Assembly: GCA_903933935.1 (NCBI GenBank) | Contig: CAIZMB010000113.1 | Span: 1 to 40,845, forward strand | Source: an uncultured Cytophagaceae bacterium | GTDB lineage: Bacteria; Bacteroidota; Bacteroidia; Cytophagales; Spirosomataceae | DNA length: 40,845 bases | Direction: 5' to 3' | In this document: piece by piece, positions 1-8,347 of the stretch | Numbering within the stretch: position 1 is the first letter of the stretch | Layout of the letters: the number at the start of each line of letters is the position of its first letter | Position numbers and translations under genes: made by a program | Notes under the pieces: model-generated | The model's database searches: none | Seen by the model: the letters and a program-made list of their open reading frames with translations, nothing else | Told to the model about the DNA's origin: nothing

Positions 1-683
1 CCTAATGCCTTACTTTTTTCAACGCATGTTTCCCACATTAAACCGGGGCCACTTTTAGGATATCGGAACGAATCTATTAACGTTTTAATAACTCCATCCC
101 CCTTCTTTTTATTTTTATTTGGGAATAAGGCATTCCAAATGGCTGAACTTAAGGATAAGCCTTTGATTCGTTGGGCCGCCCAATCTGCCGAAATTTCATT
201 GCAAGGAATCCCCCAAACTTTCTCTGTGTAGGTCTTAAAAAAGATATTAAATAAGCGTTTCCCAAATTGGTTAGTCACCCACTCTTCAAAATTCTTTGGA
301 TTTTTAATCGGAAAAACCTTGGATTGTAAATAGCTAAGTACGCACAAAATACTTTGGAAGATCCCCAATTTCAAAAGTGCCTCCATCGCAACTAATGGAT
401 ACGAAAAGAAATTGTTATTGTAATAAATACGTGAACTACGAGGTCGTTCTAACATCTCATCTCCCAAAATCTCCGTCCAAAAATCTTCAACTTCTTGAGA
501 TTTAGAAAAAAATCGGTGACCTCCGATATCAAAATGAAATCCTTTATAAGACTCCGTTCTAGAAATTCCACCCACGTATGTTGGGTCCTTTTCAAAAACA
601 GTTACAGCTACATTGGCCTTCCCTAATAAATATGCCGCCGTTAAACCTGCAGGCCCCGCACCTATAATCGCTACTTTTTTCAT
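1..683 (-). CDS. NAD(P)/FAD-dependent oxidoreductase, UDP-galactopyranose mutase/protoporphyrinogen oxidase-like (partial)
   Basis: The first 227 residues of a flavoprotein are visible; the C-terminus lies beyond the left edge. The start at 681-683 gives [20 protein letters not shown], a GxGxxG Rossmann motif for the FAD ADP moiety. An acidic residue (FEKD) follows at the end of the second strand, and then a GGHRFFSK segment typical of the amine-oxidase / UDP-galactopyranose mutase-like clan. A YTEKVWG segment and a GPGLMWE segment also fit that clan. Members of this group often sit beside glycan or carotenoid genes, but the substrate cannot be told from this fragment. It is separated by 137 bases from the upstream aminotransferase gene, so it may have its own promoter. 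The family call is firm and the specific function is open. Confidence 0.85.
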   Translation of the reverse strand, partial: MKKVAIIGAGPAGLTAAYLLGKANVAVTVFEKDPTYVGGISRTESYKGFHFDIGGHRFFSKSQEVEDFWTEILGDEMLERPRSSRIYYNNNFFSYPLVAMEALLKLGIFQSILCVLSYLQSKVFPIKNPKNFEEWVTNQFGKRLFNIFFKTYTEKVWGIPCNEISADWAAQRIKGLSLSSAIWNALFPNKNKKKGDGVIKTLIDSFRYPKSGPGLMWETCVEKSKAL

Positions 684-820
684 TTATAAATCTCCTTTAA
701 ATAAACGTAAGATTCGATACTGAGCCCTTCTCAAGAATTTAAAATATATTTTTTAACTAATAAATATTCAACCACAAAACTAGGAAAAATATTTGATTAA
801 ACCTCAATTGGGGCTAATTA

Positions 821-2098
821 TCAAGCCGCAGCCATTTCTTTAATCGCCTTAACCAACACATCTAACTCGGCGGTGGAGGTAAAAACATTGACGGTAATTC
901 TACAGCCGTGCACATTTGAATTGTCGATCGCCACCGTATAGATACCGTATTGATTCAAAAGCTTCTTAGCTAAATCCGGCGCCAGAATTCCTTTGATGCC
1001 TACATTGGCAATGGCACAATTTCGAGCAGGATCCTTAGGGGTATTCATTAAAACCCCTGAAAGATTGCGAACGCGAGAAGTCCAATAATTTTGCAAATAA
1101 CGCAATCGGGCCAATTTATTTTCGGGACCCATTTTTTTATAAAATTCAATCGAACTTGAAATAGCTAAATGTGCATGCACAGGATGTGTCCCTAAATGAC
1201 TTAAACGCTTTATATCAAACTCCTCATGAGGAAATTCCGCCTCTGCAATCAATGGCCAAATCTTAGCTATCTTTTCTTTTTTAACATATAACATGCCGAC
1301 ACCCAAAGGAACTGCCAACCATTTATGTAAACTAGCCCCGTAATAATCACAACCCAACTCAGGTAGCGTGTAGATAAGTTGGGCCACCGCGTGTGCTCCA
1401 TCCACCATCACCTCCACTCCCTTTTCATGCGCCATTTGGCAGATTTTTTTAACGGGCATTACTTGGCCTGAGATATTAACCACATGAGAAATTAACAACA
1501 ACTTGGTTTTGGGTGTAATCGCATTAGCATATAAAGCCACGATTTCGTCATCTGAAGCAGGATCTAAGGGCAAAGAAACTACGTTATTTTTTACACCATA
1601 GCGCTTGGCGACCATTTTAAACATGTCCAACATGGCAGGGTAATCTTGCTGGGCCATCACCGCTTCATCCCCTGATTTCCAAGGATATCCGCCAATAATC
1701 ATATCCAAAGATTCTGTAGTATTGCGAGTTAACGTCAACTCTTTCACTGAACAGCCCATTAAATCCGCGACAAGACTAGTTGCTTTTTCCCGATTGACCA
1801 TTTGAACCGTTCGCATATAATAAGCCCCCTGTAAATTTACCTCCCGAATATGCTGGATATATTGCTCTAAAATCTCTTCTGGAAGAATATTATAGTAGCC
1901 ACTTTCCAAATTAATGTATTCCGATTTCAATCGATATAACTTGCGGTATTTGGCCCAATAGGCCTCGTCAATAGCTAAATCCTCCGAATTTTTATCTTGA
2001 GCATACTTCATCAATTCTTCCATCGTACTAACATGACTTTTAAGACCTGCGAAGCCCGAAAGCAATGCCATGTTTTTCAAAAAGACTCTTTTTTCCAT
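821..2098 (-). CDS. Aminotransferase class V-fold PLP enzyme (isopenicillin N epimerase-like)
   Basis: This 425-residue fold-type I PLP enzyme resembles the aminotransferase class V group that includes isopenicillin N epimerase and cysteine desulfurase relatives. The Schiff-base lysine is K259 in the segment GASLHKWLAVP. The pyridine-ring aspartate is D233 in MVDGAHA, with H236 close by. The N-terminus (MEKRVFLKNMALLSGFAGL) looks like a Tat leader of the RRxFLK type in which the first arginine is a lysine, so export is possible but uncertain. It lies 10 bases downstream of the desaturase-family gene and is probably co-transcribed with it. The reaction and substrate are not evident. A true isopenicillin epimerase role is unlikely because there is no beta-lactam context. 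Confidence 0.85.
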   Translation of the reverse strand: MEKRVFLKNMALLSGFAGLKSHVSTMEELMKYAQDKNSEDLAIDEAYWAKYRKLYRLKSEYINLESGYYNILPEEILEQYIQHIREVNLQGAYYMRTVQMVNREKATSLVADLMGCSVKELTLTRNTTESLDMIIGGYPWKSGDEAVMAQQDYPAMLDMFKMVAKRYGVKNNVVSLPLDPASDDEIVALYANAITPKTKLLLISHVVNISGQVMPVKKICQMAHEKGVEVMVDGAHAVAQLIYTLPELGCDYYGASLHKWLAVPLGVGMLYVKKEKIAKIWPLIAEAEFPHEEFDIKRLSHLGTHPVHAHLAISSSIEFYKKMGPENKLARLRYLQNYWTSRVRNLSGVLMNTPKDPARNCAIANVGIKGILAPDLAKKLLNQYGIYTVAIDNSNVHGCRITVNVFTSTAELDVLVKAIKEMAAA

Positions 2099-2108
2099 TA
2101 GTACCTAA

Positions 2109-2960
2109 TTAATAATCGGTTTTAATATCTTTATTAAACGGCAAACCCAATTGGTACAACATGTTTTTATCCTGCTCTCCATCTAAAACATCAAGGCCAT
2201 AACGGATTTCAGATAATTCCATGACTTGAAAAGTACCAAAAATATGATCCCAAATTGAAAAGATATTGCCATAATTGGAATCGGTTTGAGGCCTCACGTC
2301 ATGATGATGAATCTTATGCATATTGGGGGAAACAATGACATAGGAAATGAATTTATCCACTGCTGCCGGCAAAGCGATATTGGCATGATTAAACTGAGAT
2401 AATAAGGCACTCAAGCTTTGATACACCATCACTAACCACATGGGGGCACCACAAATAAATACCCCAATCAGCGTAAAAATCGCCCGAAATACACTCTCTC
2501 CAGGATGATGACGATTAGCCGTCGTCGTATCTACGTGCGTATCTGCATGATGCACCATATGAAATTTCCAAAGAACTTTTACCTTATGCTCAATCCAGTG
2601 AATAAAATAAGCCCCCACTAAATCCAATAACAACATGCCTAATAAAAAGAAAAGCCATGTGGGTAAAGCGTAAATCTGTAATAGACCAAAATGATTTAAT
2701 ACGGTCCAATCACTTGCTTGCACAATAATAGTGGCAAAAATGAAATTTATGATGACGGTCGTTAACGTAAAAACCAAATTTAACTTAGCATGCTTCCACT
2801 TCCCATACTCATTTTTAACCATGGGGATCACTCCCTCGATGATCCAAAAAAAGGTAATTCCTCCGGCTAAAATAAGCGCTCTATGTGAGCTAGGAATCGT
2901 ATCAAAATAAGCAATCATTTGTTCCAACATAAAAATATCATTTAAAATGCTTTGCAGCAA
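2109..2960 (-). CDS. Sterol desaturase / fatty acid hydroxylase family membrane protein
   Basis: This 283-residue integral membrane di-iron oxygenase belongs to the fatty acid hydroxylase superfamily. The histidine clusters are HWIEH (121-125), HMVHH (134-138), RHH (150-152) and HKIHH (215-219), which together make the metal site. Four to five hydrophobic segments lie around residues 28-48, 60-82, 100-120, 158-182 and 200-212. Such enzymes hydroxylate or desaturate lipid chains at the cytoplasmic membrane using O2. It sits between the exported FGE homologue (54 bases upstream) and the aminotransferase (10 bases downstream), all on the same strand, suggesting an operon. The substrate (fatty acyl, sphingoid, sterol or carotenoid) cannot be read from sequence. 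Confidence 0.9.
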   Translation of the reverse strand: MLQSILNDIFMLEQMIAYFDTIPSSHRALILAGGITFFWIIEGVIPMVKNEYGKWKHAKLNLVFTLTTVIINFIFATIIVQASDWTVLNHFGLLQIYALPTWLFFLLGMLLLDLVGAYFIHWIEHKVKVLWKFHMVHHADTHVDTTTANRHHPGESVFRAIFTLIGVFICGAPMWLVMVYQSLSALLSQFNHANIALPAAVDKFISYVIVSPNMHKIHHHDVRPQTDSNYGNIFSIWDHIFGTFQVMELSEIRYGLDVLDGEQDKNMLYQLGLPFNKDIKTDY

Positions 2961-3014
2961 TGTCTAAAAATTAAGGCCCACTGAGTTCTGGGGTAAGGCC
3001 TTTTTCACATAAAA

Positions 3015-4115
3015 TTATAAATCCTTCACACAACGAAATCCAGTATGCTCCAATCCAGAATCCGGACTTGATTTCATTCTAGCCGCCACTCGGTAACTAG
3101 CACAATATGAATCATTACACAAAAATGACCCTCCACGCATGACTTTTTTGGGAATTCCTGGCTCATCAGGATCAAAACTATCCTTGGGACCCCGAGGCGA
3201 AATCGCCAACTTAGGTTTTAAGACTTTATAATAATCAGGCCTGTAATTATCAAAACACCACTCCCAAACATTGCCTCCCATATCCGACAAACCATAGCCA
3301 TTCGCTTGAAAACTTTTTACTGGAGCCGTGGTAAATTTATAGCCATCTTTCGCATCATCTTGATAAGGAAATTTTCCCTGCCATGTATTTGCCTTGATTT
3401 TTCCCTTGTCCACAGATTCAGCTCCCCAAGGATATTCCATATTTTTTAATCCTCCTCGAGCAGCCCATTCCCATTCCGCCTCCGTAGGCAAACGTTTCCC
3501 GGCCCATTTTGCATACGCCTGAGCATCATCCCAAGAGACTTGAACCACAGGATGATTTTCCTTTCCTATGATGGTAGAAAGTGGACCCGATGGGTGACGC
3601 CAATCGGCCCCACGCTTAAATTGCCACCATTGACTATAATCACTCAAGTTTACTGGACCCAGGGTTGGCATAAAAACTAATGAACTAGCGGCCAATAAAG
3701 AATCTGGGGGTTTCGGGGTGCCAACAGGTACCTGTTTTTTCATTTCATCCCAATCAATAGGTCGCTCAGCCGTGGTCACATAACCCGTCGCCTGAACAAA
3801 CTCCTGAAATTGAGCATTGGTAACCTCTGTTTGATCCATCCAAAAACTGGCCAACTTAACCATGTGAACGGGATATTCATCCGTTCTTCCCTCTTTAGTA
3901 TGCGAACCCATACCAAAAGTACCTGCTGGAATTCGAACCATTCCCTGCACATTTACTTCCTTAATGCTTTTGGAGTTAGTGACATTTTTGGCCATTATAA
4001 ATCCCTTTTTTGAAGGGACAGGAACATGGCAAACAGGGATTTTTTTTGTCTGGGCAAACAGATTAAATCCGCAAAATATGAGCATCAACAAAACCTTTAT
4101 TTTAAATCTAGTCAT
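3015..4115 (-). CDS. Exported formylglycine-generating enzyme (SUMF1/EgtB-family) homologue
   Basis: This 366-residue protein has a signal peptide (MTRFKIKVLLMLIFCGFNLFAQ) and a C-type-lectin-like FGE-sulfatase domain from about residue 58 to the end. Family motifs are visible: RIPAGTFGMGS, the PVHMVKLASFWMDQTEVTN region, HPVVQVSWDDAQAYAKW, RLPTEAEWEWAARGG and GNVWEWCFDN. The C-terminal RGGSFLCNDSYCASYRVAAR carries the CxxxxC pair (C333 and C338) that matches the two active-site cysteines of genuine formylglycine-generating enzymes, which convert a sulfatase cysteine to formylglycine. Many SUMF1-fold proteins in Bacteroidota lack these cysteines, so activity is plausible here. No sulfatase gene lies in this window. 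It is first in a minus-strand set with the desaturase and aminotransferase genes. Confidence 0.9.
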   Translation of the reverse strand: MTRFKIKVLLMLIFCGFNLFAQTKKIPVCHVPVPSKKGFIMAKNVTNSKSIKEVNVQGMVRIPAGTFGMGSHTKEGRTDEYPVHMVKLASFWMDQTEVTNAQFQEFVQATGYVTTAERPIDWDEMKKQVPVGTPKPPDSLLAASSLVFMPTLGPVNLSDYSQWWQFKRGADWRHPSGPLSTIIGKENHPVVQVSWDDAQAYAKWAGKRLPTEAEWEWAARGGLKNMEYPWGAESVDKGKIKANTWQGKFPYQDDAKDGYKFTTAPVKSFQANGYGLSDMGGNVWEWCFDNYRPDYYKVLKPKLAISPRGPKDSFDPDEPGIPKKVMRGGSFLCNDSYCASYRVAARMKSSPDSGLEHTGFRCVKDL

Positions 4116-4227
4116 ATATTCATTTAGCTTTTGCCCAAATCCTGATATTCATTTCAAATTGTTTTAGCTAATTTAATAAAATTTAGAACTTTTATCATCT
4201 AATTTACAAGGCTAAACTTGATTTAAT

Positions 4228-4905
4228 ATGATTTCGGAAAACCTTAAAGGCTATGACATTTATCCATTGGGCGATTCGGCGATCACGATTGAATTCGGGA
4301 AACACATTAATCCAGAGACCAATGACCTCGTCATTGCACGCTTCAATCAATTTCAAGAAAATCCACTAAACGGAGTCTTAGACTTAATTCCATCCTATCA
4401 TTCATTGACAGTCTGCTATGATCTAAACTATGTGACCAAACAAAAAATGGGGTTACATTCGCTGATAGATCAAGTGAAATCGCGTTTAGATGAACCCATC
4501 AAATTACAAGCTAATTCATCCAAACTACATGAAATCCCTGTAGTTTATGGGGGTAAAAACGGGTCAGATTTGTTGCGGGTAAGCCAAGAAAAAGGGATTG
4601 ACTTACATGAAATTATTCGTTTACACGCGGAACCTACCTATCGGGTCTATATGTTAGGCTTCATCCCAGGATTTGCTTATTTGGGAGAACTCGATGCTAA
4701 GTTAACCATGCCTAGAAAATCTTCCCCACAACCTATGATCCCTGGTAGCATTGGAATCGCAGGTCTCCAAACAGGTATTTATCCATCCTTTTCCCCAGGG
4801 GGATGGAACATCATTGGACATACCGATTATCCTCTTTTAACGAATGGAATACCCATTCTTCAAGCAGGCGACCGAGTAAAATTTATCCCTCAAAACCAAT
4901 TATGA
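4228..4905 (+). CDS. pxpB: 5-oxoprolinase subunit PxpB
   Basis: This 225-residue protein of the KipI/PxpB family (Allophanate hydrolase subunit 1 domain) is the B component of the ATP-dependent prokaryotic 5-oxoprolinase, which opens 5-oxoproline (pyroglutamate) to glutamate. The N-terminal GDSAITIEFG and the C-terminal block GFIPGFAYLGELD, then PRKSSP, GSIGIAG and YPSFSPGGWNIIG, are the family signatures. Its stop overlaps the start of pxpC in an ATGA (4902-4905), so the two are translationally coupled. Gene order B-C-A with all three parts present indicates a complete enzyme. It starts a plus-strand operon that diverges from the FGE homologue across a 112-base A/T-rich gap. Confidence 0.96.
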   Translation: MISENLKGYDIYPLGDSAITIEFGKHINPETNDLVIARFNQFQENPLNGVLDLIPSYHSLTVCYDLNYVTKQKMGLHSLIDQVKSRLDEPIKLQANSSKLHEIPVVYGGKNGSDLLRVSQEKGIDLHEIIRLHAEPTYRVYMLGFIPGFAYLGELDAKLTMPRKSSPQPMIPGSIGIAGLQTGIYPSFSPGGWNIIGHTDYPLLTNGIPILQAGDRVKFIPQNQL

Positions 4906-5834
4906 GCCTAATTATCCATAAAGTAGGAATTTTAGATACGATCCAACATTTTGGAATGAGAGGGCTGCAATCAAAAGGTATTCGGCCAGGAGGTGTTATG
5001 GACCAATTTTCCGCATCGATTGCAAATGCCCTCGTAGGCAATAAATTAAATGAAGACCTCTTAGAAATTCATTTTCCTGCATGCGAAATCACCTTTAATA
5101 AATCATGCATCATTGCTTTAGTAGGCGCCCATTTTTCAGCTAAACTAAATGAAAAATACCTGCCCTTAAACCGGCCCATTCTGATTCCAACGAATGGCAA
5201 ATTACAATTTATCGCCCCTAAATCTGGCAGAATAGTTTATTTAGCCATCCAAGGAGGGTTGATAGGCCAAGGGCGTCTCATAAAAAACAGTGAAATAGCA
5301 TTTAAAAAGATGCCCAAACTGAATTCCTCTTCCTTGCACATTTTTCCATGGTCAGCAGATGTCGATTGGCAAAAATATTCCCCCGAAATTCATGTCATTC
5401 AAGGTCGAGAATGGGAGCGATTAAATGAAGAATCTCAAAGAAAATTTTGTTGCAAGCCTTTTAAATTATCCCACCATGCTGATCGAATGGGCTACCGATT
5501 AGAGCATGAACCTTTCAAAACAAGAACCAAGGAAGAAATTATTTCCTCTGCCGTTAATTTTGGAACGATCCAATTGCTTCCCAACGGACAAACGATTGTA
5601 CTAATGGCCGACCATCAAACGACCGGCGGATACCCAAGAATCGCGCACGTCATTTCGGCCGACCTCCCAAAACTAGCGCAAAAAAGTCCTGGGGAAGAAG
5701 TCGTATTTCATCTCACAGACCAAGAAACTGCTGAGAAAGAATGGGCAGCCCAACAAAAACACATAAGACAAATTCAAAATATAAGCCAATTAAAACTAGA
5801 TGAATTCTTTCAGAAAAATTCCAATCAATTGTGA
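4902..5834 (+). CDS. pxpC: 5-oxoprolinase subunit PxpC (biotin-dependent carboxyltransferase-like domain)
   Basis: This 310-residue PxpC/KipA protein is the Allophanate hydrolase subunit 2-type partner of PxpB. The start at 4902 overlaps the pxpB stop. The reading frame stays open further upstream, but only as a shadow of pxpB, and the conserved N-terminus begins at MSLIIHKVGILDTIQ. The GMRGLQSKGIRPGGVMDQFS segment and the later SHHADRMGYRL and DHQTTGGYPRIAHVI segments are family hallmarks. It acts in the cytoplasm with PxpA and PxpB to hydrolyse 5-oxoproline. The 3' end overlaps pxpA by 35 bases, which is unusually long for coupled genes but consistent with the pxpA start. Confidence 0.95.
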   Translation: MSLIIHKVGILDTIQHFGMRGLQSKGIRPGGVMDQFSASIANALVGNKLNEDLLEIHFPACEITFNKSCIIALVGAHFSAKLNEKYLPLNRPILIPTNGKLQFIAPKSGRIVYLAIQGGLIGQGRLIKNSEIAFKKMPKLNSSSLHIFPWSADVDWQKYSPEIHVIQGREWERLNEESQRKFCCKPFKLSHHADRMGYRLEHEPFKTRTKEEIISSAVNFGTIQLLPNGQTIVLMADHQTTGGYPRIAHVISADLPKLAQKSPGEEVVFHLTDQETAEKEWAAQQKHIRQIQNISQLKLDEFFQKNSNQL

Positions 5835-6513
5835 TTTAGGAGAAGGAATGCCCGACGATGCCGCAATCATTCCTTTTATCGACGAGGCAAATATCGCTTG
5901 TGGTTTCCATGCAGGAGATTCTTTAACCATGCGAAAAACGATCGCACATTGCCTCTCACACCAAGTAAAAATAGGTGCCCACCCGTCCTACTTGGATCGT
6001 GAAAATTTTGGCCGAACCGTTATCCCATTAAGTCCAACCGAAATATACCAACTGGTCCAAAAACAAATACACATTTTACAGAAAATGGCAGCCGAATCAG
6101 GGGCTAAACTAAACCACGTAAAACCCCATGGTGCCTTATACAATGAATCTGCCAAAAATGAAACCGTTGCTCATGCCATTGCAAAAGCAGTGTTTGACCT
6201 GGATCCGAACCTCATTTTATTTGGTCTAAGCCAAAGTCATTCCATCACACAAGCATTAAAAATGGGATTAAGGGTAGCCAATGAAACTTTTGCAGATCGA
6301 GCCTATATTGCGGATGGCAGTTTAATGCCGAGAAGCCAAATCGGGGCTGTTCATGAAGACGTAGACTCATTAGTCCAACAAGTCCTAGATATTCAAAATG
6401 GCTATGTAAAAACTAACCTTGGCCATAAAATAGCTTTAATATCAGACACTATTTGCATTCATGGGGATGGCCCAAATGCACTAGCTTTTGCTAAAAAGAT
6501 TCACAGTTTATAG
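5800..6513 (+). CDS. pxpA: 5-oxoprolinase subunit PxpA (LamB/YcsF family)
   Basis: This 237-residue LamB/YcsF-family protein is the third subunit of 5-oxoprolinase. The N-terminal INCDLGEGMPDD, ANIACGFHAGD, KIGAHPSY, HVKPHGALYN and ADRAYIADGSLMPRS segments are characteristic of the family. The start at 5800 leaves six residues before the conserved INCDLGEG motif, matching the usual short leader, although it lies inside the end of pxpC. The gene ends two bases before the stop of the convergent lipoprotein gene at 6516. Together with PxpB and PxpC it salvages 5-oxoproline formed by spontaneous cyclisation of glutamine or glutamate. The identification is firm. Confidence 0.96.
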   Translation: MNSFRKIPINCDLGEGMPDDAAIIPFIDEANIACGFHAGDSLTMRKTIAHCLSHQVKIGAHPSYLDRENFGRTVIPLSPTEIYQLVQKQIHILQKMAAESGAKLNHVKPHGALYNESAKNETVAHAIAKAVFDLDPNLILFGLSQSHSITQALKMGLRVANETFADRAYIADGSLMPRSQIGAVHEDVDSLVQQVLDIQNGYVKTNLGHKIALISDTICIHGDGPNALAFAKKIHSL

Positions 6514-6515
6514 AC

Positions 6516-7697
6516 CTATTTAATCTGGTCCACGGTAATGCCAAAAACTTTCAAACTGATTTGATTTAAGTCTTGTTTTGAGCCCATAAAATGAATCGTT
6601 CTATGATGATGGGTTATCGTTTTCCCAGGATCCAATTCCGCCGCCGGAGAAGAACTCTCAATCTCATAAAATTTTCCTAATTGGTTCCCATTGTTAACGC
6701 CATCATTGTATGCATTTACCGCATCGCCACTTAAAGGATCTTTTTGAAGCTCCCACTTCCCATTGACATACTGAGAATTCCCCCCTGGCAAATCAAATTG
6801 GGCCACCGTCAACACCTGTTTTTCCGCATCATAACTTCCAATAAATGGCAAAGCCCGAGACGGGGAAATACCTATTTTACTTCGATATTTGGCATCGGCC
6901 TTAAAAAATATAACTCCATTTTCGTGCCTTAATCGATCAGCCGGGACCTTTCCAAAATAATCATCCGTATAAACAGGGCCTGTCGCATCTTGCTTAAATG
7001 GCGCAACAACCATCGTTTTTTCAGACGCATTTAACATACTTAAAATCCAAATGGATAGCATTCCATTGGTTTTATTCCATGGATTTTTTCCTGTATTGGT
7101 CATGGAATTAGCTGTTTCAAACCCAACCATCTTAACCTCATTGGACAGATTAATGCCGAGCAATTCATTAATTTTCTCCTTGCTCAATAATCGAATATCT
7201 CGATCCACACGCAGGTCCAAAGCTGTCCCTATGTAATTTTCAAAATGCATATCCTTGGTCAATTTTGCCTCCGATTTAGTCGCGGAAACGAGTTGGAATG
7301 CCTCTGAATCAATTTCCTTAGGTACTTGCCAATTTTCAAATGAAAAGTCATTTCCCTTCTTAAAATAGATGGAAAATTGGCCCCCCTCCGGGCCCAACCA
7401 AAACCGTTCTTCTCCTCCGAATGCAGTCATATGTTGGGTCGTCTTCCGGGTAGCCAATAAATCATAATTAAGCCAACCAAAAGAAGTTCCATGATCACCT
7501 TCGGCCGTACTGGTCATCACACGACCTTGTAAATTAGGGGAAATAATGATTTTAGAGTCACCGCTAGAATCCTCTAATACTAGAATTCCTGGCTCACTTT
7601 TTTGAAGAAATTCAAGATCAAAACCAAAAGTGCCTTTGATTGAAGGAGTGTTTGTGCAAGAAAAAGCCATAAATAGAAAACAGATTATATATTTCAT
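6516..7697 (-). CDS. Predicted lipoprotein of unknown function (DUF6786-like)
   Basis: This is about 393 residues if translation starts at 7695-7697 (MKYIICFLFMAFSCTNTP), which gives a clean lipoprotein signal with the lipobox cysteine at about residue 14. A longer reading from 7733 only adds twelve poorly conserved residues before that signal. The mature protein is rich in beta-strand-like segments: ILVLEDSSGDSKIIISPNLQGRVMTSTAEG near the N-terminus and GGEERFWLGPEGGQFSIYF in the middle. The latter resembles the galactose-mutarotase-like fold used by several Bacteroidota domains of unknown function. I think it corresponds to the DUF6786 group, but that is from memory. It ends convergently with pxpA and diverges from the haem-binding gene. 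Confidence 0.7.
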   Translation of the reverse strand: MKYIICFLFMAFSCTNTPSIKGTFGFDLEFLQKSEPGILVLEDSSGDSKIIISPNLQGRVMTSTAEGDHGTSFGWLNYDLLATRKTTQHMTAFGGEERFWLGPEGGQFSIYFKKGNDFSFENWQVPKEIDSEAFQLVSATKSEAKLTKDMHFENYIGTALDLRVDRDIRLLSKEKINELLGINLSNEVKMVGFETANSMTNTGKNPWNKTNGMLSIWILSMLNASEKTMVVAPFKQDATGPVYTDDYFGKVPADRLRHENGVIFFKADAKYRSKIGISPSRALPFIGSYDAEKQVLTVAQFDLPGGNSQYVNGKWELQKDPLSGDAVNAYNDGVNNGNQLGKFYEIESSSPAAELDPGKTITHHHRTIHFMGSKQDLNQISLKVFGITVDQIK

Positions 7698-7800
7698 GAG
7701 AAAAATCATCTTAAAATTTGGCGATTTTAACATTTAATCTACGACATTTTTAAGATTAATTGTAAATTACAAACTTACAAATCTTGTTAACATCAAAAAA

Positions 7801-8301
7801 ATGATAAAAAAAATCGCCCTAGGCCTCATTGGCCTCTTGATCGTAATTCAATTTATTCCCCAAGAGAAAAATCTTTCGGATGATCAACTATTTGATATTT
7901 CAAAGAAATACGAAATCCCTGCCGACGTACAAGTTATCTTAAAAAATGCGTGTAATGATTGCCACACCAATAAATCTACGTACCCATGGTATAGCAAGAT
8001 CGAACCTGTAGGGTTTTGGTTAAATCACCACATCAATGACGGGAAAAAACATTTGAATTTCTCTACCTTTTTGCAAAAACCAATCGCGGTTCAAAATCAT
8101 AAATTAGAAGAGGTCATTGAACAAGTAGAGGAAAAAGAAATGCCAATGCCTTCTTATACCTATTTAGGATTGCATGGGGATGCTAATTTAACAGACCAAC
8201 AAAGAGAGGTTTTGATCAAATGGGCAAAATCACAAATGGCAATGTTGAAAGCAACATATCCAGCGGATAGCTTAAAAATGAAGCCCCGACCTAAATCTTA
8301 A
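7801..8301 (+). CDS. Haem-binding domain protein (single CxxCH, membrane-anchored)
   Basis: This 166-residue protein has an N-terminal signal or anchor (MIKKIALGLIGLLIVIQFIP) and a Haem_bd-type domain. One CNDCH motif (CxxCH) at about residues 57-61 would bind a c-type haem covalently. It is followed by the family-typical TYPWYSKIEPVGFWLNHHINDGK, where the extra histidines could supply the distal ligand, and by EMPMPSY, which offers methionines. It should sit on the periplasmic face of the inner membrane. It converges on the PepSY/ApbE pair with a shared hairpin between them, so it may belong to the same extracytoplasmic redox neighbourhood, although it is not co-transcribed. The partner protein is unknown. 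Confidence 0.88.
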   Translation: MIKKIALGLIGLLIVIQFIPQEKNLSDDQLFDISKKYEIPADVQVILKNACNDCHTNKSTYPWYSKIEPVGFWLNHHINDGKKHLNFSTFLQKPIAVQNHKLEEVIEQVEEKEMPMPSYTYLGLHGDANLTDQQREVLIKWAKSQMAMLKATYPADSLKMKPRPKS

Positions 8302-8306
8302 CTAAT

Positions 8307-8347
8307 ATTTATTGGCTTTGGCAGAAAAATCACCAAAGCCAATAAAT
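8307..8347. terminator. Perfect 15-bp inverted repeat between convergent genes, likely bidirectional terminator
   Basis: Bases 8307-8321 are the exact reverse complement of 8333-8347, separated by an 11-base loop. It begins six bases after the stop of the haem-binding gene and includes the last codons of the PepSY gene, whose TGA lies in the loop. There is no long U tract on either side, but the base of the stem is A/T rich, so it may work in both directions. Confidence 0.6.

Noticed and set aside
4116-4227. Bacteroidota promoter for pxpB or the FGE gene
   Set aside because: No TAnnTTTG element with a correctly spaced TTTG was found on either strand.
4803-4901. Longer N-terminus for pxpC
   Set aside because: These codons are a frame-shifted reading of the end of pxpB; the conserved PxpC N-terminus starts at 4902.
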